Shown here in pieces: positions 17,090 to 25,460 of a stretch of 64,000 nt of DNA. How positions within the stretch are numbered: position 1 is the stretch's first letter; every line of letters starts with the position of its first letter. The position numbers were made by a program, and so were the translations under genes. The notes beneath the pieces are model-generated. The model was not told the DNA's origin. It saw nothing but the letters and a program-made list of their open reading frames with translations, and made no database searches. Source of the stretch: Anaerosacchariphilus hominis (GTDB taxonomy: Bacteria; Bacillota; Clostridia; Lachnospirales; Lachnospiraceae); NCBI RefSeq assembly GCF_014290175.1, contig NZ_JACOOR010000009.1:56221-120220 (forward strand), written 5' to 3'.

Positions 17090-18160
17090 TTAGAATTTAT
17101 CCGGATACAGCTGCTCGGCAATGGCCTTAACCGCGTTGGCGCTTCCTGCGCTTCCCTGCATATCGCTGCAGCATACGGAGTAGATTCTGCCTTCCTTTAC
17201 GGCGCGCAGATCCTTGGTGAACTCATTGGTCTCCAGGAACTCCCGCTTCTCAGCCACATCGTCTCCGGTATACTCCAGAATCAGAATCACATCCGGATCA
17301 CGCTCTACCACTTCCTCCCAGGAGGGCTTTGCCCAGCCTGCTTCAATATCATCGAAGATGGAGATACCGCCGGCCTTCTTGATGATATCGCCCGGCATAC
17401 CCTGGCAAGCAGTAAACGGTACATCCTCTCCGGAATCATAAGCAAATACTTTTACCGGATTCTCATAGGCCTCATCGCCCAGAGCGTCCTGCACCTCCTG
17501 CAGGGTATCCTTCATAGCCTGTACCTTCTCAGCTGCCAGATCCTGCACCTTGAAGATCTCGCCCAGAGTTTCGTAGTCCTTATACAGATCCGCAAAGGTT
17601 GCGCTGTCTGTGCACACATACGGGAAATACATGGCGATACCATTCTCATCGCAGAAATCCTTATTGAAATTCTTATCGGAAAATGTGGAATCCCAGGCCA
17701 TCAGGAAATCGCAGCCGGTTGCCAGCAGCTCTTCCTTGGACAGATTTGTCAGGCCTTCGCCCGGGTTCATCAGCTGGGGAACCTGATCGCGGGCCGGATA
17801 CTCAGAAGCCGTACTCCAGCAGGAGCCCTTGGTATAGCCTGCCATCTGATCCTGCAGTCCCAGATCAAAGAAAAAGTCTGCCATCTGGTCACCGGAAGCT
17901 ACCACAGCGGAGGGCATTTTGGTGATGGTATACTCTACGTTCTCGCCCAGTCCGGAACGCTCCAGGTTCAGGGTAATGGTAACCGGCTCATAATCGCTGT
18001 CTGCATCGACCGTCTCATCAGCTGCGTCGGTACTTTCTGCATCCTCTGTGGTCTCCTCCGCAGTGGTGGTTGTGGTATCCGCAGTCTTGGAACCACAGCC
18101 TGCCAGCATACCAGCCACAAGGCAGGTGCTTAACAATACGCTTACTACTCTCTTCTTCAT
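17090..18160 (-). CDS. btuF: Cobalamin-binding lipoprotein of ABC transporter
   Basis: 356 residues. Lipoprotein signal with lipobox LAGC (cysteine at about 22), a Thr/Glu/Asp-rich linker (about 26-58), then a TroA/BtuF-like fold (VVASGDQMADFFFDLGLQDQMAG, ATGCDFLMAWDSTF, ERDPDVILILEY). It would capture corrinoid outside the membrane and deliver it to BtuC. First gene of the operon; substrate is inferred from the riboswitch, since the family also includes haem and siderophore binders. Confidence 0.87.
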   Translation of the reverse strand: MKKRVVSVLLSTCLVAGMLAGCGSKTADTTTTTAEETTEDAESTDAADETVDADSDYEPVTITLNLERSGLGENVEYTITKMPSAVVASGDQMADFFFDLGLQDQMAGYTKGSCWSTASEYPARDQVPQLMNPGEGLTNLSKEELLATGCDFLMAWDSTFSDKNFNKDFCDENGIAMYFPYVCTDSATFADLYKDYETLGEIFKVQDLAAEKVQAMKDTLQEVQDALGDEAYENPVKVFAYDSGEDVPFTACQGMPGDIIKKAGGISIFDDIEAGWAKPSWEEVVERDPDVILILEYTGDDVAEKREFLETNEFTKDLRAVKEGRIYSVCCSDMQGSAGSANAVKAIAEQLYPDKF

Positions 18161-18206
18161 GTTTCTTCTCCTTCGTTCTGTAAAATGATTCGTCCATAAA
18201 TAGAAT

Positions 18207-18344
18207 GTGCCATCGGCACGTTCTCGCGCCGAGGCGCGGTTGCTTCAGCAACCATCTGCCATTGCGCCGAGTGCGCATCTATGCAAGCTCTGCTTGCTTT
18301 TTATGGAATAAGGAATTCTAATAGAATTCCTTATTCCATAAAAA
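18207..18344. repeat. Chain of six hairpins ending in a 22-bp perfect palindrome
   Basis: Successive inverted repeats: GTGCC/GGCAC (18207-18219), CGCGC/GCGCG (18225-18238), GGTTGC/GCAACC (18238-18253), GCGC/GCGC (about 18264-18276), GCAAGC/GCTTGC (18283-18297) and a 22-bp perfect stem with a 3-base loop (18298-18319 with 18323-18344). The last two are repeated after luxS at 43480-43540. The chain separates the riboswitch terminator from btuF. Because T-runs are on the 5' side of the large stem on both strands, it is not an ordinary terminator. Confidence 0.7.
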
Positions 18345-18378
18345 AAGCACCCTCTGATCTATCCAAATCAGAAGATGC
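18341..18378 (-). terminator. Terminator of the cobalamin riboswitch
   Basis: Stem 18367-18378 with 18347-18358 (12 bp with G-U pairs), followed on the minus strand by TTTTTT (18341-18346). It is the expression platform between aptamer and btuF. Confidence 0.8.
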
Positions 18379-18451
18379 ACCCGTATTCGGCATCCGGACG
18401 CACTGCGCCCTTTATCTTTCGCAAATGTCATGGACCGTGACAGCAAAAGCA

Positions 18452-18642
18452 GAATAAGCAGGTCTTCTGGCTTGCGCTGGCCCTGTCTGTCTTCTTCCTT
18501 CCCACCCCGGATTCCAGTCTCTGCTGGTCTGGGCAGTGAAAGAAAACGGCCTTTCTTTCGCGCTTACAGCGGCGGCACCGCACGGGATTCCCACCCGTTT
18601 CTCTTTTCACCGATTCCACATTACGGTGGTCGGCACTTATTC
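18452..18642 (-). promoter_or_regulatory. Cobalamin riboswitch aptamer
   Basis: Read on the minus strand, GAATAAG (18636-18642) and CTTATTC (18452-18458) form P1. Between them are the conserved core GCCGCTGTAA (18564-18573) and the B12-box-type end GCAAGCCAGAAGACCTGC (18458-18475). It should lower btuFCD expression when adenosylcobalamin or another corrinoid is plentiful. Confidence 0.93.
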
Positions 18643-18649
18643 CGTTAAT

Positions 18650-18678
18650 TTTATAACATACTTCCCTTTTCCTGTCAA
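18650..18678 (-). promoter_or_regulatory. Sigma-A promoter of btuFCD
   Basis: TTGACA (18673-18678), 17-base spacer, TATAAA (18650-18655), minus strand; the transcript starts at the first base pair of the riboswitch. Confidence 0.8.
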
Positions 18679-18812
18679 GTAGCTGCTTTCTATTTTTCAT
18701 TTTTCATTAACAAAAAAGGTCTTCTTCAAAGAAGGTCTGGGTAAGTATGCTCAAAATCAACAACGGATAGGGAAAAGAGCTAAATCTAAACGTTTTTTCT
18801 TAAAATAAAAGG

Positions 18813-18846
18813 GTTGCAGTAGCGATTTTTAAATCGTTACTGCAAC
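18813..18846 (-). terminator. Terminator at the end of the island operon
   Basis: Stem GTTGCAGTA-CGATTT, arms 18813-18826 and 18833-18846 with one G-T pair, followed on the minus strand by CCTTTTATTTT. It lies 14 bases after the stop of the four-helix membrane protein. The stretch 18679-18812 shows no gene. Confidence 0.75.
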
Positions 18847-18860
18847 ACATCCTTCATTAG

Positions 18861-19400
18861 TTATTTTTTATTTGCCCAAAAAGTAAGATACATTTGTGCT
18901 ACCGATTCAAGCAATACAAATAATATATGTAAGATAATAAAGATACAAATAGATGTAATGTATTTTAAAGTTACAATCGGCAAAAGATTCTGCACGAGAG
19001 AAAGTGTAATAAGCCCTACTAAATATATAATCTCAATAATAACATTATAAGCTATGTTGGAAAGTAAAATCTGAAATAAGGATAATTGCTTTCCATTAAC
19101 CGGCTTATATTGCTTTTTGTTTGACTCGGTTTCTTTTAAGTGTTGTATATTCTTGTTATCTGAAGATACTAAAATTGTAATTATCGCTACAGAAAAAGAA
19201 ATTAAAATTGCTACGATATTTATTTGTGTACCTACAAATCCAGAAAAGGTCACCAAAACTTTTTCTGAATTACCGATATTGAAGCATATTGCTAATAATA
19301 ATGCAGCCAAAGCAATCAACATTGGAACGAGGAATTTAGTAAAGACTTTTTTCCTTGAAATAAAATAATCTTTAAGTGGAACAAATATTATACTTTTCAT
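18861..19400 (-). CDS. Four-helix membrane protein of the island operon, unknown
   Basis: 179 residues. Hydrophobic helices at about 21-42, 57-79, 111-136 and 147-172, with a charged cytoplasmic-looking loop (about 80-110, SSDNKNIQHLKETESNKKQ) between helices 2 and 3. No signal peptide or enzymatic motif. The ATG overlaps the stop of the preceding gene by four bases, so the two proteins are probably made in fixed ratio. In many phage-defence systems a small multi-helix membrane protein paired with a soluble sensor acts as the cell-damaging effector; that role is inference from context. I do not recognise the family. Low GC like the rest of the island. Confidence 0.75.
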   Translation of the reverse strand: MKSIIFVPLKDYFISRKKVFTKFLVPMLIALAALLLAICFNIGNSEKVLVTFSGFVGTQINIVAILISFSVAIITILVSSDNKNIQHLKETESNKKQYKPVNGKQLSLFQILLSNIAYNVIIEIIYLVGLITLSLVQNLLPIVTLKYITSICIFIILHILFVLLESVAQMYLTFWANKK

Positions 19401-20320
19401 TTTTTATTCCTCATTTCTTCTATAAACACCTGCGCTTTGTCAAAGAAATCAGCACTATTCACCTCATTTGTTATAACTTCAGACTGAACAGATAAATAAT
19501 GTTTCATCTTCATAAGGTCTGTATCGACTTCAAATTGACCAGAAGCGTTTGTTCCCTTAACAGAAATTTTCTTTATTCTATTATTACTTTGTAAATCATC
19601 ATAATATGCTTTAATAAGATTATCAGGAAACTTTTTGGCTCCTTTAGGTCGCTTGAGCCAAATTTCAACTTCATCATCTATATCATCACGATTTGCAAAT
19701 TGCATAAAATCATCCTTTATATCCTCTTTGCTGACAGTTAATTTTAGAGCTGATGTTGTTCTGGCATTTTTCAATGAGGAAAGGAAATCGTCTCCTGGCA
19801 TAATTTCGTGAGATAGCGTATAATGATACTTATCCTCACTATCTTCGTTATAATTTGCAAATTGTGTGTTGAGGTAGTCAATAATACAATTTATAGATAT
19901 ACCATAATGATTGCTCTCGTGAACCGCAAGAAAACGGTGCTGTCCTTTAGCAAGGCGAACACATAGATGCGTCTTTTCCTCATCACCATCTTGCTGACGC
20001 TTACGAGTCCCCAATTCAGTCATTGTATCTGTATCTATTTCATTTCGAACATGATTATATTTTGCGGACTTAAAAATAATATTGTAGTTTCCATTTTTTA
20101 AATCTGTATACGAGTCAAGCCACACAACCTTTTCTGAAGTTGTAATGTCCTTTTTCCTGTCGGTCAGATTCTTTGTTGTTATATATGACAGTAATTTTGA
20201 AAAGGAATCCACGATCTGCTGTATATCGTAAGTAGAAGAATCATCACTATCCTTCTGTTTTGAAATTGTAAGATAATAAAAGTAAATCGGAACTTTTTTC
20301 TTTGGTTCTTGACTACTCAT
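19397..20320 (-). CDS. Unrecognised soluble protein of the island operon
   Basis: 307 residues, no membrane segment. Start set at MSSQEPKKKVPIYFYYLTIS, with GGGAGG upstream; an upstream in-frame methionine lacks a ribosome site. The N-terminal half is beta-rich with alternating hydrophobics; the centre reads THLCVRLAKGQHRFLAVHES followed by NHYGISINCIIDYLNTQF, a strand-strand-helix unit; the C-terminal part ends in a helix. No catalytic motif stands out. It starts 16 bases after the type III restriction subunit and overlaps the four-helix membrane protein by four bases. A sensor or regulatory partner of that membrane protein is plausible but unproven. Size and pairing recall Kiwa (KwaA/KwaB), but I see no sequence match. 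Confidence 0.75.
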   Translation of the reverse strand: MSSQEPKKKVPIYFYYLTISKQKDSDDSSTYDIQQIVDSFSKLLSYITTKNLTDRKKDITTSEKVVWLDSYTDLKNGNYNIIFKSAKYNHVRNEIDTDTMTELGTRKRQQDGDEEKTHLCVRLAKGQHRFLAVHESNHYGISINCIIDYLNTQFANYNEDSEDKYHYTLSHEIMPGDDFLSSLKNARTTSALKLTVSKEDIKDDFMQFANRDDIDDEVEIWLKRPKGAKKFPDNLIKAYYDDLQSNNRIKKISVKGTNASGQFEVDTDLMKMKHYLSVQSEVITNEVNSADFFDKAQVFIEEMRNKK

Positions 20321-20336
20321 TTTTATCTCGCCTCCC

Positions 20337-22532
20337 TTATAATACATCAGATAGCAGTTTCCAACTGTCACTTTTTATATCCTCAGAATATGTTTCTGTA
20401 CAAATGCAAAGTTCGCCACTTTGCTTATCCTGCCGAACGATACCACCAAGCAGCTTATATTTTTCGGTGTAAGACTTTAGCACTCTAAACTCTTTGGCAG
20501 TATACTTATCAATATCCTCACTGTCACCCGTCTTAGTAAATCCGCCTTTTGTTTCTATTATCCAAATCTTACCATCAGTAGTTCCGATAATATAGTCAGG
20601 ATAAAAAGACTTTTGCTTTCCAAAGTTATCCGTATAAACAATAGAGAAATATTCAATGCCCCTATCTCCATTCTTATAAAACCACTGAATTTTATTGCTG
20701 TTCTCACAATAGCGTTCAAAAAGTTTTTCAGGCAAGGAACGATTTTCTGCAGAAGATAGATATCCCTTGTATACGTTCTTCGAAAATTCAACTTGTGATT
20801 TTGCAGTTCCGTCATAGGTGAAAATCATTTCCAATGGAAAACCAAGTGGCTTTTCTGTTGTTTTCGGAATTGCCAATGTCAGTTGCAAAGCCTCATCTGC
20901 CATAGCATCACGAACATCCTCAACCAATAAACGTTCATTATTGATGATAAATGCATAAAGTTCCTTTGTTTCAATTTTTAGAATTTTAAAATCACATCGC
21001 AACCCATTAAGGAATAATTTACGCATAATAGTATTCGTACTATTGTAATCCAGGTTTACTTTATAGCCTATCTCTGCAACACAATGATGATATTCCTTAC
21101 CGTGTTTATGTGTGTTCAATGGCTCGTGTATCGAGATATCGTTTAAGCCAGCTATATTTTCTTTTGATAAAGTATTCACAGAGCCCGACTTCGTATAGTC
21201 GATAATATCCGCAGCAAAGGAATAACCGTGTGCTTCCAATAGCGTTTTATTTTTAGCCGTATCGCCCGTGATGTGATATTTCTTTTCAAAATACTTGTAT
21301 ATTACTTTAAGGGATAGTTTTGCATCACGAGGATATGGAACATCGGTTTTATATTCGCTGATAAGTGTCAATGAGCGATACTCTGGCTTTAAAAACACCT
21401 TGTATGCATCGAGTGCCCCTTTTCCTAAATTCTGCTTTACACTTTCTGTGAACTTCTCATCTAAAGTATACAGATAACAGCTATCAAGCAAATCACTTTC
21501 ATAATGCTTTGCTTCAGGCATACGGCGGATTCGCCCGATTGTCTGAATTTCAAAGACTTCACTCATGTTATCACGAAGCTTTACAAGAATTTGTGATCGA
21601 GGGCAATCCCAGCCTGTAGCCACAGCCTGTTTGATAATGACTGCGATAGGTTCTGTGTTTGGTTGTTCAATATCTTCAAGGTTTTGTTTCTTGTCTGAAA
21701 GCCATACGGCAAGCAAATTGTTCTCGTAAGTAATTCCTTTGCTTTCAAAATATTCTTCAACTCTGTCAAGAAGGGCATCTGACTTGTTCGGAATTTGCAC
21801 AATAATAAGGGGATTAATTTCAGCATTTCGATTTAAATACTCTGAGTGCAATTCCCTCTGCTTGGTGATTGCCTTGTCAAGTAAATATGTAATTTGATCA
21901 TCCACGCTGATATGCTGCTCAAAATTCTCATTAATAATAAGCAGTTTTTTGATTAATCCTTCCGAAATAACATCTTCTTCGGGAATATCGATTAAAATGG
22001 CGTTCTTATAATTTTTAGGCGTAGCAGAACAGCGGATTATTTTATCAGAGTGAAATAACTCAATAATATCATCCGCTTTGATTGTGTCGTTTTGGTGGGA
22101 CTCATCAACAATAATTTTAAAGCACAAATCATTATCAAGAGCATTGCGTATGTGTTCGATAAAGTTTGTGCGCTCGCTGTCTTTTAAAGCATTGTTTCCT
22201 TTCTTAGTCAGCTTTTCCCAGTTAATAAAGCAAGCGTCGTTTTCTTCAAAACCAGCAGTCATAATATCTGAAAGCAATTTTGTTTGACTACCATGAATAT
22301 ACCGATCCATTTTTTCTTTACTTTGTTCCTCAAGGTTGCCTTTGCCGGGAGTAAGCCAAATAAACACCGTTTTATAATTACTTTTTAAATACTCATCCAT
22401 AAAATGAGTGAGTATAATGGTCTTTCCGCTTCCCGTACAGCTTTTGAGAATAATATCTCTATTCGACTGTTCCATCGCTTCAGTTAAATCGGCGATAGCT
22501 TTTATCTGAAAATTTGCAAGGGTAATATCCAT
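20337..22532 (-). CDS. Type III restriction enzyme, Res subunit
   Basis: 731 residues. SF2 translocase motifs: Walker A CTGSGKT (32-38), DESH box (143-146), SAT (169-171), and motif VI QTIGRIRRMP (near 330). The C-terminal PD-(D/E)xK nuclease is complete: PD at 645-646 and ExK in IIETKG (660-662). It cleaves DNA after two unmethylated head-to-head sites in complex with Mod. Shorter than many Res proteins (900-1000 residues) because the region between helicase and nuclease is compact. Starts three bases after mod. AT-rich codon use unlike the flanking chromosome. Confidence 0.93.
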   Translation of the reverse strand: MDITLANFQIKAIADLTEAMEQSNRDIILKSCTGSGKTIILTHFMDEYLKSNYKTVFIWLTPGKGNLEEQSKEKMDRYIHGSQTKLLSDIMTAGFEENDACFINWEKLTKKGNNALKDSERTNFIEHIRNALDNDLCFKIIVDESHQNDTIKADDIIELFHSDKIIRCSATPKNYKNAILIDIPEEDVISEGLIKKLLIINENFEQHISVDDQITYLLDKAITKQRELHSEYLNRNAEINPLIIVQIPNKSDALLDRVEEYFESKGITYENNLLAVWLSDKKQNLEDIEQPNTEPIAVIIKQAVATGWDCPRSQILVKLRDNMSEVFEIQTIGRIRRMPEAKHYESDLLDSCYLYTLDEKFTESVKQNLGKGALDAYKVFLKPEYRSLTLISEYKTDVPYPRDAKLSLKVIYKYFEKKYHITGDTAKNKTLLEAHGYSFAADIIDYTKSGSVNTLSKENIAGLNDISIHEPLNTHKHGKEYHHCVAEIGYKVNLDYNSTNTIMRKLFLNGLRCDFKILKIETKELYAFIINNERLLVEDVRDAMADEALQLTLAIPKTTEKPLGFPLEMIFTYDGTAKSQVEFSKNVYKGYLSSAENRSLPEKLFERYCENSNKIQWFYKNGDRGIEYFSIVYTDNFGKQKSFYPDYIIGTTDGKIWIIETKGGFTKTGDSEDIDKYTAKEFRVLKSYTEKYKLLGGIVRQDKQSGELCICTETYSEDIKSDSWKLLSDVL

Positions 22533-22535
22533 TTT

Positions 22536-24374
22536 TTAGCCCTCCAATTCTTTGTAATAGTAGTCAGGAATGATATTTACTGTGATTTTCCTATCTTTTA
22601 TAGCTTGTGCTTGCTGGGCATCCATCAAAATATCGTTCCCTAAGTATAATTTCTGACATTTTGTATTGTTTTCAAGTTGAGAAATAAAATCGTCAAGTTC
22701 TTCTTCGGTCAGCACGATAGCAATTTCTGCATTACCCGTGAAATTCACACCGTTTTCAAGCTCGACAAGTTCACGGATATGCTTTAACAACTCGTCCGCA
22801 TATTCGTAATACATACGGTCGGAAATGGGGACATAGTCAACTTTATAATATTTAAGGCTTGCGGGCATTGCTTCAAAAACTTTTCCTTTTTCTGTGGTAT
22901 AACCTCGTATTACATTTGAAAGTCTTTGATATGTTTTTTCCCTGCATATATTATTTTGATTATTTGTGCAAAGTATAAATTGTCTATTTCCTTCATCTTC
23001 AATATTTTGAGATATTACAGCATGTCCTGTTGACCCTGAACCTGCGAAGAAATCAAGTACCGTTATGTCATCATCAGGATAAAGAGAGATAATTCTTTTT
23101 AACAAATCAATAGGTTTTTTGCCGTTGCCAAATTCAACATTACCTTCTTTTGTCAAATTATTGATCCTTGATGTATAGTCCCAATAAGTGCCTTGAAGAT
23201 CTTTTTTATAAAGAGCCCCATCAATATTTTCACATATATCTCCTAGCCAAGCAAACAAACGACACTTATCTCCCTTGTAAAACTGTTCATAAAGACGGCC
23301 TTTGTTCTTACCCGTTTTAGGAATATATTCAATAGATACAATGTCATCAGATATTCCATATTGTTTTTTGGCATTTATAACTCTTGTTCTGATTGATGAT
23401 TGAGCATCTTTAGCTTCAAAAATAAGTTGTCCGTATTTGTAATAAACTTCTTGTTCGCTGATATTTTTGTCAATCATAACTTGCCTTACGGATTTAACAG
23501 TTGCATTTTTCCGGCGAAAAAGTTTAATCTCATCTCCGTTACCATCAACTGTCGAGCCAATATATTCTTTTTCTCCACGATCAACTAAAACAGAAGTATA
23601 ATGCCAATTCTTGCCTTCCGATTTATATTGCTCTACAACGGAATAGATTTCTCTGTACTCATAAGGACCATTGAATAGCGGTAGCGATGAATAGTTCTTC
23701 GCATAGACAAGTATGTATTCGCAGTTTTTCTTAAATTTTTTATCTTCTCCGCCACCAGATGCTCCTGCAATATTTTTCATATTGACACTGATAACATTCA
23801 AAAAATTTTCTTCGCCGAAAACAGAATCACACATTAAACGAAGCTGTGATAATTCAATATCACTTATCTGAATAAATATTACGCCCCTTTCAGTTAATAA
23901 AGTACGAGCAATTTCAAGTCTTTTCGACATAAAACTAATCCACTTTGAATGTCTGAATCCATCTTCCGAATCAACATAGCAATCGTCGTATATAAAATCC
24001 TTGTTTCCAGTATTGTATGGCGGATCTATATAAATAAGATCCATACTATTTTTATGTGTTTTTTGCAACAGTTTTAAAGAAGCAAGATTATCACCCTCGA
24101 TAAGAAAATTCATTTGTCCGCCGTTGTCGATGAACAGCTCTTTCTCTTCGGTAAGTACCGGGGTATGGGTATCCAGCACCTCGTCAATTTCCTCACGGTG
24201 TTCCTCGAATACAAGTCCATATTTCTTGCCGTTTACATCTTTCTCCAAATCAGAAAGATAAGAAAGCAGGTTACCAGTATTCTCATCCTGTGGAGCTGAA
24301 GCAATAAAGGTTCGGATTTCTTTTATTTTATTCAGCAAGTCCTCACGCTTTTGTTTTGATATATTTGTACTCAT
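22536..24374 (-). CDS. Type III DNA methyltransferase, Mod subunit
   Basis: 612 residues. Catalytic motif DPPY (117-120) precedes the SAM-binding motif FAGSGST (443-449), the beta-class order used by N6-adenine type III Mod proteins. The variable target-recognition region (about 200-400) lies between them. N-terminal helical segment (1-60) and GGQMNFLIEGDNLASLKLL typical of Mod. It methylates the recognition sequence and gives the Res subunit its specificity. The target sequence cannot be read from the protein. Lies 19 bases after the Fic gene and three before res. Confidence 0.95.
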   Translation of the reverse strand: MSTNISKQKREDLLNKIKEIRTFIASAPQDENTGNLLSYLSDLEKDVNGKKYGLVFEEHREEIDEVLDTHTPVLTEEKELFIDNGGQMNFLIEGDNLASLKLLQKTHKNSMDLIYIDPPYNTGNKDFIYDDCYVDSEDGFRHSKWISFMSKRLEIARTLLTERGVIFIQISDIELSQLRLMCDSVFGEENFLNVISVNMKNIAGASGGGEDKKFKKNCEYILVYAKNYSSLPLFNGPYEYREIYSVVEQYKSEGKNWHYTSVLVDRGEKEYIGSTVDGNGDEIKLFRRKNATVKSVRQVMIDKNISEQEVYYKYGQLIFEAKDAQSSIRTRVINAKKQYGISDDIVSIEYIPKTGKNKGRLYEQFYKGDKCRLFAWLGDICENIDGALYKKDLQGTYWDYTSRINNLTKEGNVEFGNGKKPIDLLKRIISLYPDDDITVLDFFAGSGSTGHAVISQNIEDEGNRQFILCTNNQNNICREKTYQRLSNVIRGYTTEKGKVFEAMPASLKYYKVDYVPISDRMYYEYADELLKHIRELVELENGVNFTGNAEIAIVLTEEELDDFISQLENNTKCQKLYLGNDILMDAQQAQAIKDRKITVNIIPDYYYKELEG

Positions 24375-24393
24375 TTTGTTTCTCCTAATGCTT

Positions 24394-25317
24394 TTACTCT
24401 TTCACAATTTCTAAATATCGGTCAAGGCGTTCGTTTACATACTCTGTAACAAGTAACACCATATCGTCTGCTTTGCCGTCACAATAAAATGCATCAAAAG
24501 CATCATAATAGCGTTTACGGTCAGTAAACTTCACATTGATTGCGGGATAGCCGTTACGGATAAGCTCAAGATTTAAAATCAATCGACCTGTTCTGCCGTT
24601 ACCGTCTATAAAAGGGTGTATTCCTTCAAATTCGAGATGAAAACGGGCAATGCGTTCAATCGGATGCATTGTCTTTTTACGCTCTTCATTTTCGGCAAGT
24701 AACTCCGTCAATTTCGGCTCAATGAGAAATGGTTGTACCGGTTCGGTATATGCACCTGCAATTGTGACAGGAATACGGCGGTAAACTCCTTTATCTTCAG
24801 GTCTGTTCATTAGTACTAATGAATGAATCGCCTTGATTTCCGTATCTCTCAATCTTGCCTTATTTTGTGCAATATCTTCAATATAAAGGAATGCGTCACG
24901 GTGCCCGACAGCTTCAAGATGATCTTTCAAGGGTTTACGGTCTATCGTCATTCCTTCAAGCACCATAGCGGTCTCTTTCAAAGTAAGCGTGTTGCCTTCA
25001 ATAGCGTTTGAATTATAAGTGAAGTCAACCATAAACTCATCACGCAAACGCTGTGTTTCGCCTGCAGTAAGCGGACGCATATCGTCAAGTTTAACTTTTT
25101 TAATATCAATTTCAGTTAGTATATCTGCAAATCTGCCGCGTTTTCTTTTGTTAGGCAATTTTCGTTTATCCAACGGTTTTTCTGTTTCTGCAGGTATCAT
25201 ATATAATTTTCCTTTGCGGATAACTCCGTCAATTTCACCTTTGGCACAAAGCAAACGAACACGACGGGTAGAGATACCCCATTTTTCCGCCGCCTGTGTA
25301 ACTGTTAAATATTCCAT
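24394..25317 (-). CDS. Fic-family protein with N-terminal helix-turn-helix
   Basis: 307 residues. A MerR/excisionase-like winged HTH (1-48, YLTVTQAAEKWGISTRRVR) precedes a Fic domain. The catalytic motif HPFIDGNGRTGR (234-245) is intact, with the key histidine, and the inhibitory motif SNAIEG (103-108, S-x3-E-G) lies upstream, so this is a class II self-inhibited Fic enzyme. Such proteins usually transfer AMP from ATP to a protein target. First gene of the five-gene operon: its product may regulate or toxify, and the HTH might bind the operon promoter. Whether it takes part in defence is inference. Confidence 0.92.
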   Translation of the reverse strand: MEYLTVTQAAEKWGISTRRVRLLCAKGEIDGVIRKGKLYMIPAETEKPLDKRKLPNKRKRGRFADILTEIDIKKVKLDDMRPLTAGETQRLRDEFMVDFTYNSNAIEGNTLTLKETAMVLEGMTIDRKPLKDHLEAVGHRDAFLYIEDIAQNKARLRDTEIKAIHSLVLMNRPEDKGVYRRIPVTIAGAYTEPVQPFLIEPKLTELLAENEERKKTMHPIERIARFHLEFEGIHPFIDGNGRTGRLILNLELIRNGYPAINVKFTDRKRYYDAFDAFYCDGKADDMVLLVTEYVNERLDRYLEIVKE

Positions 25318-25357
25318 CTTTCATACCTCCTGATTTGAGGGCTACTTATATAAATTT

Positions 25358-25386
25358 AGCATATCACATTATCGGAATAATTACAA
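25358..25386 (-). promoter_or_regulatory. Promoter of the Fic/type III restriction operon
   Basis: TTGTAA (25381-25386), 17-base spacer, TATGCT (25358-25363), minus strand, 40 bases before the Fic start. No second promoter was noticed inside the operon. Confidence 0.6.
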
Positions 25387-25460
25387 TGAATTTTAGAAAA
25401 ATTCGACATGTATTTGCCGATAGCGGAGTGTTCGGCAGTTAGTATAACAAAATAGTCACG

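Noticed and set aside
18298..18344. Intrinsic terminator for a plus-strand transcript
   Set aside because: The stem is followed by A-runs, not T-runs, on the plus strand, and by A-runs on the minus strand as well.
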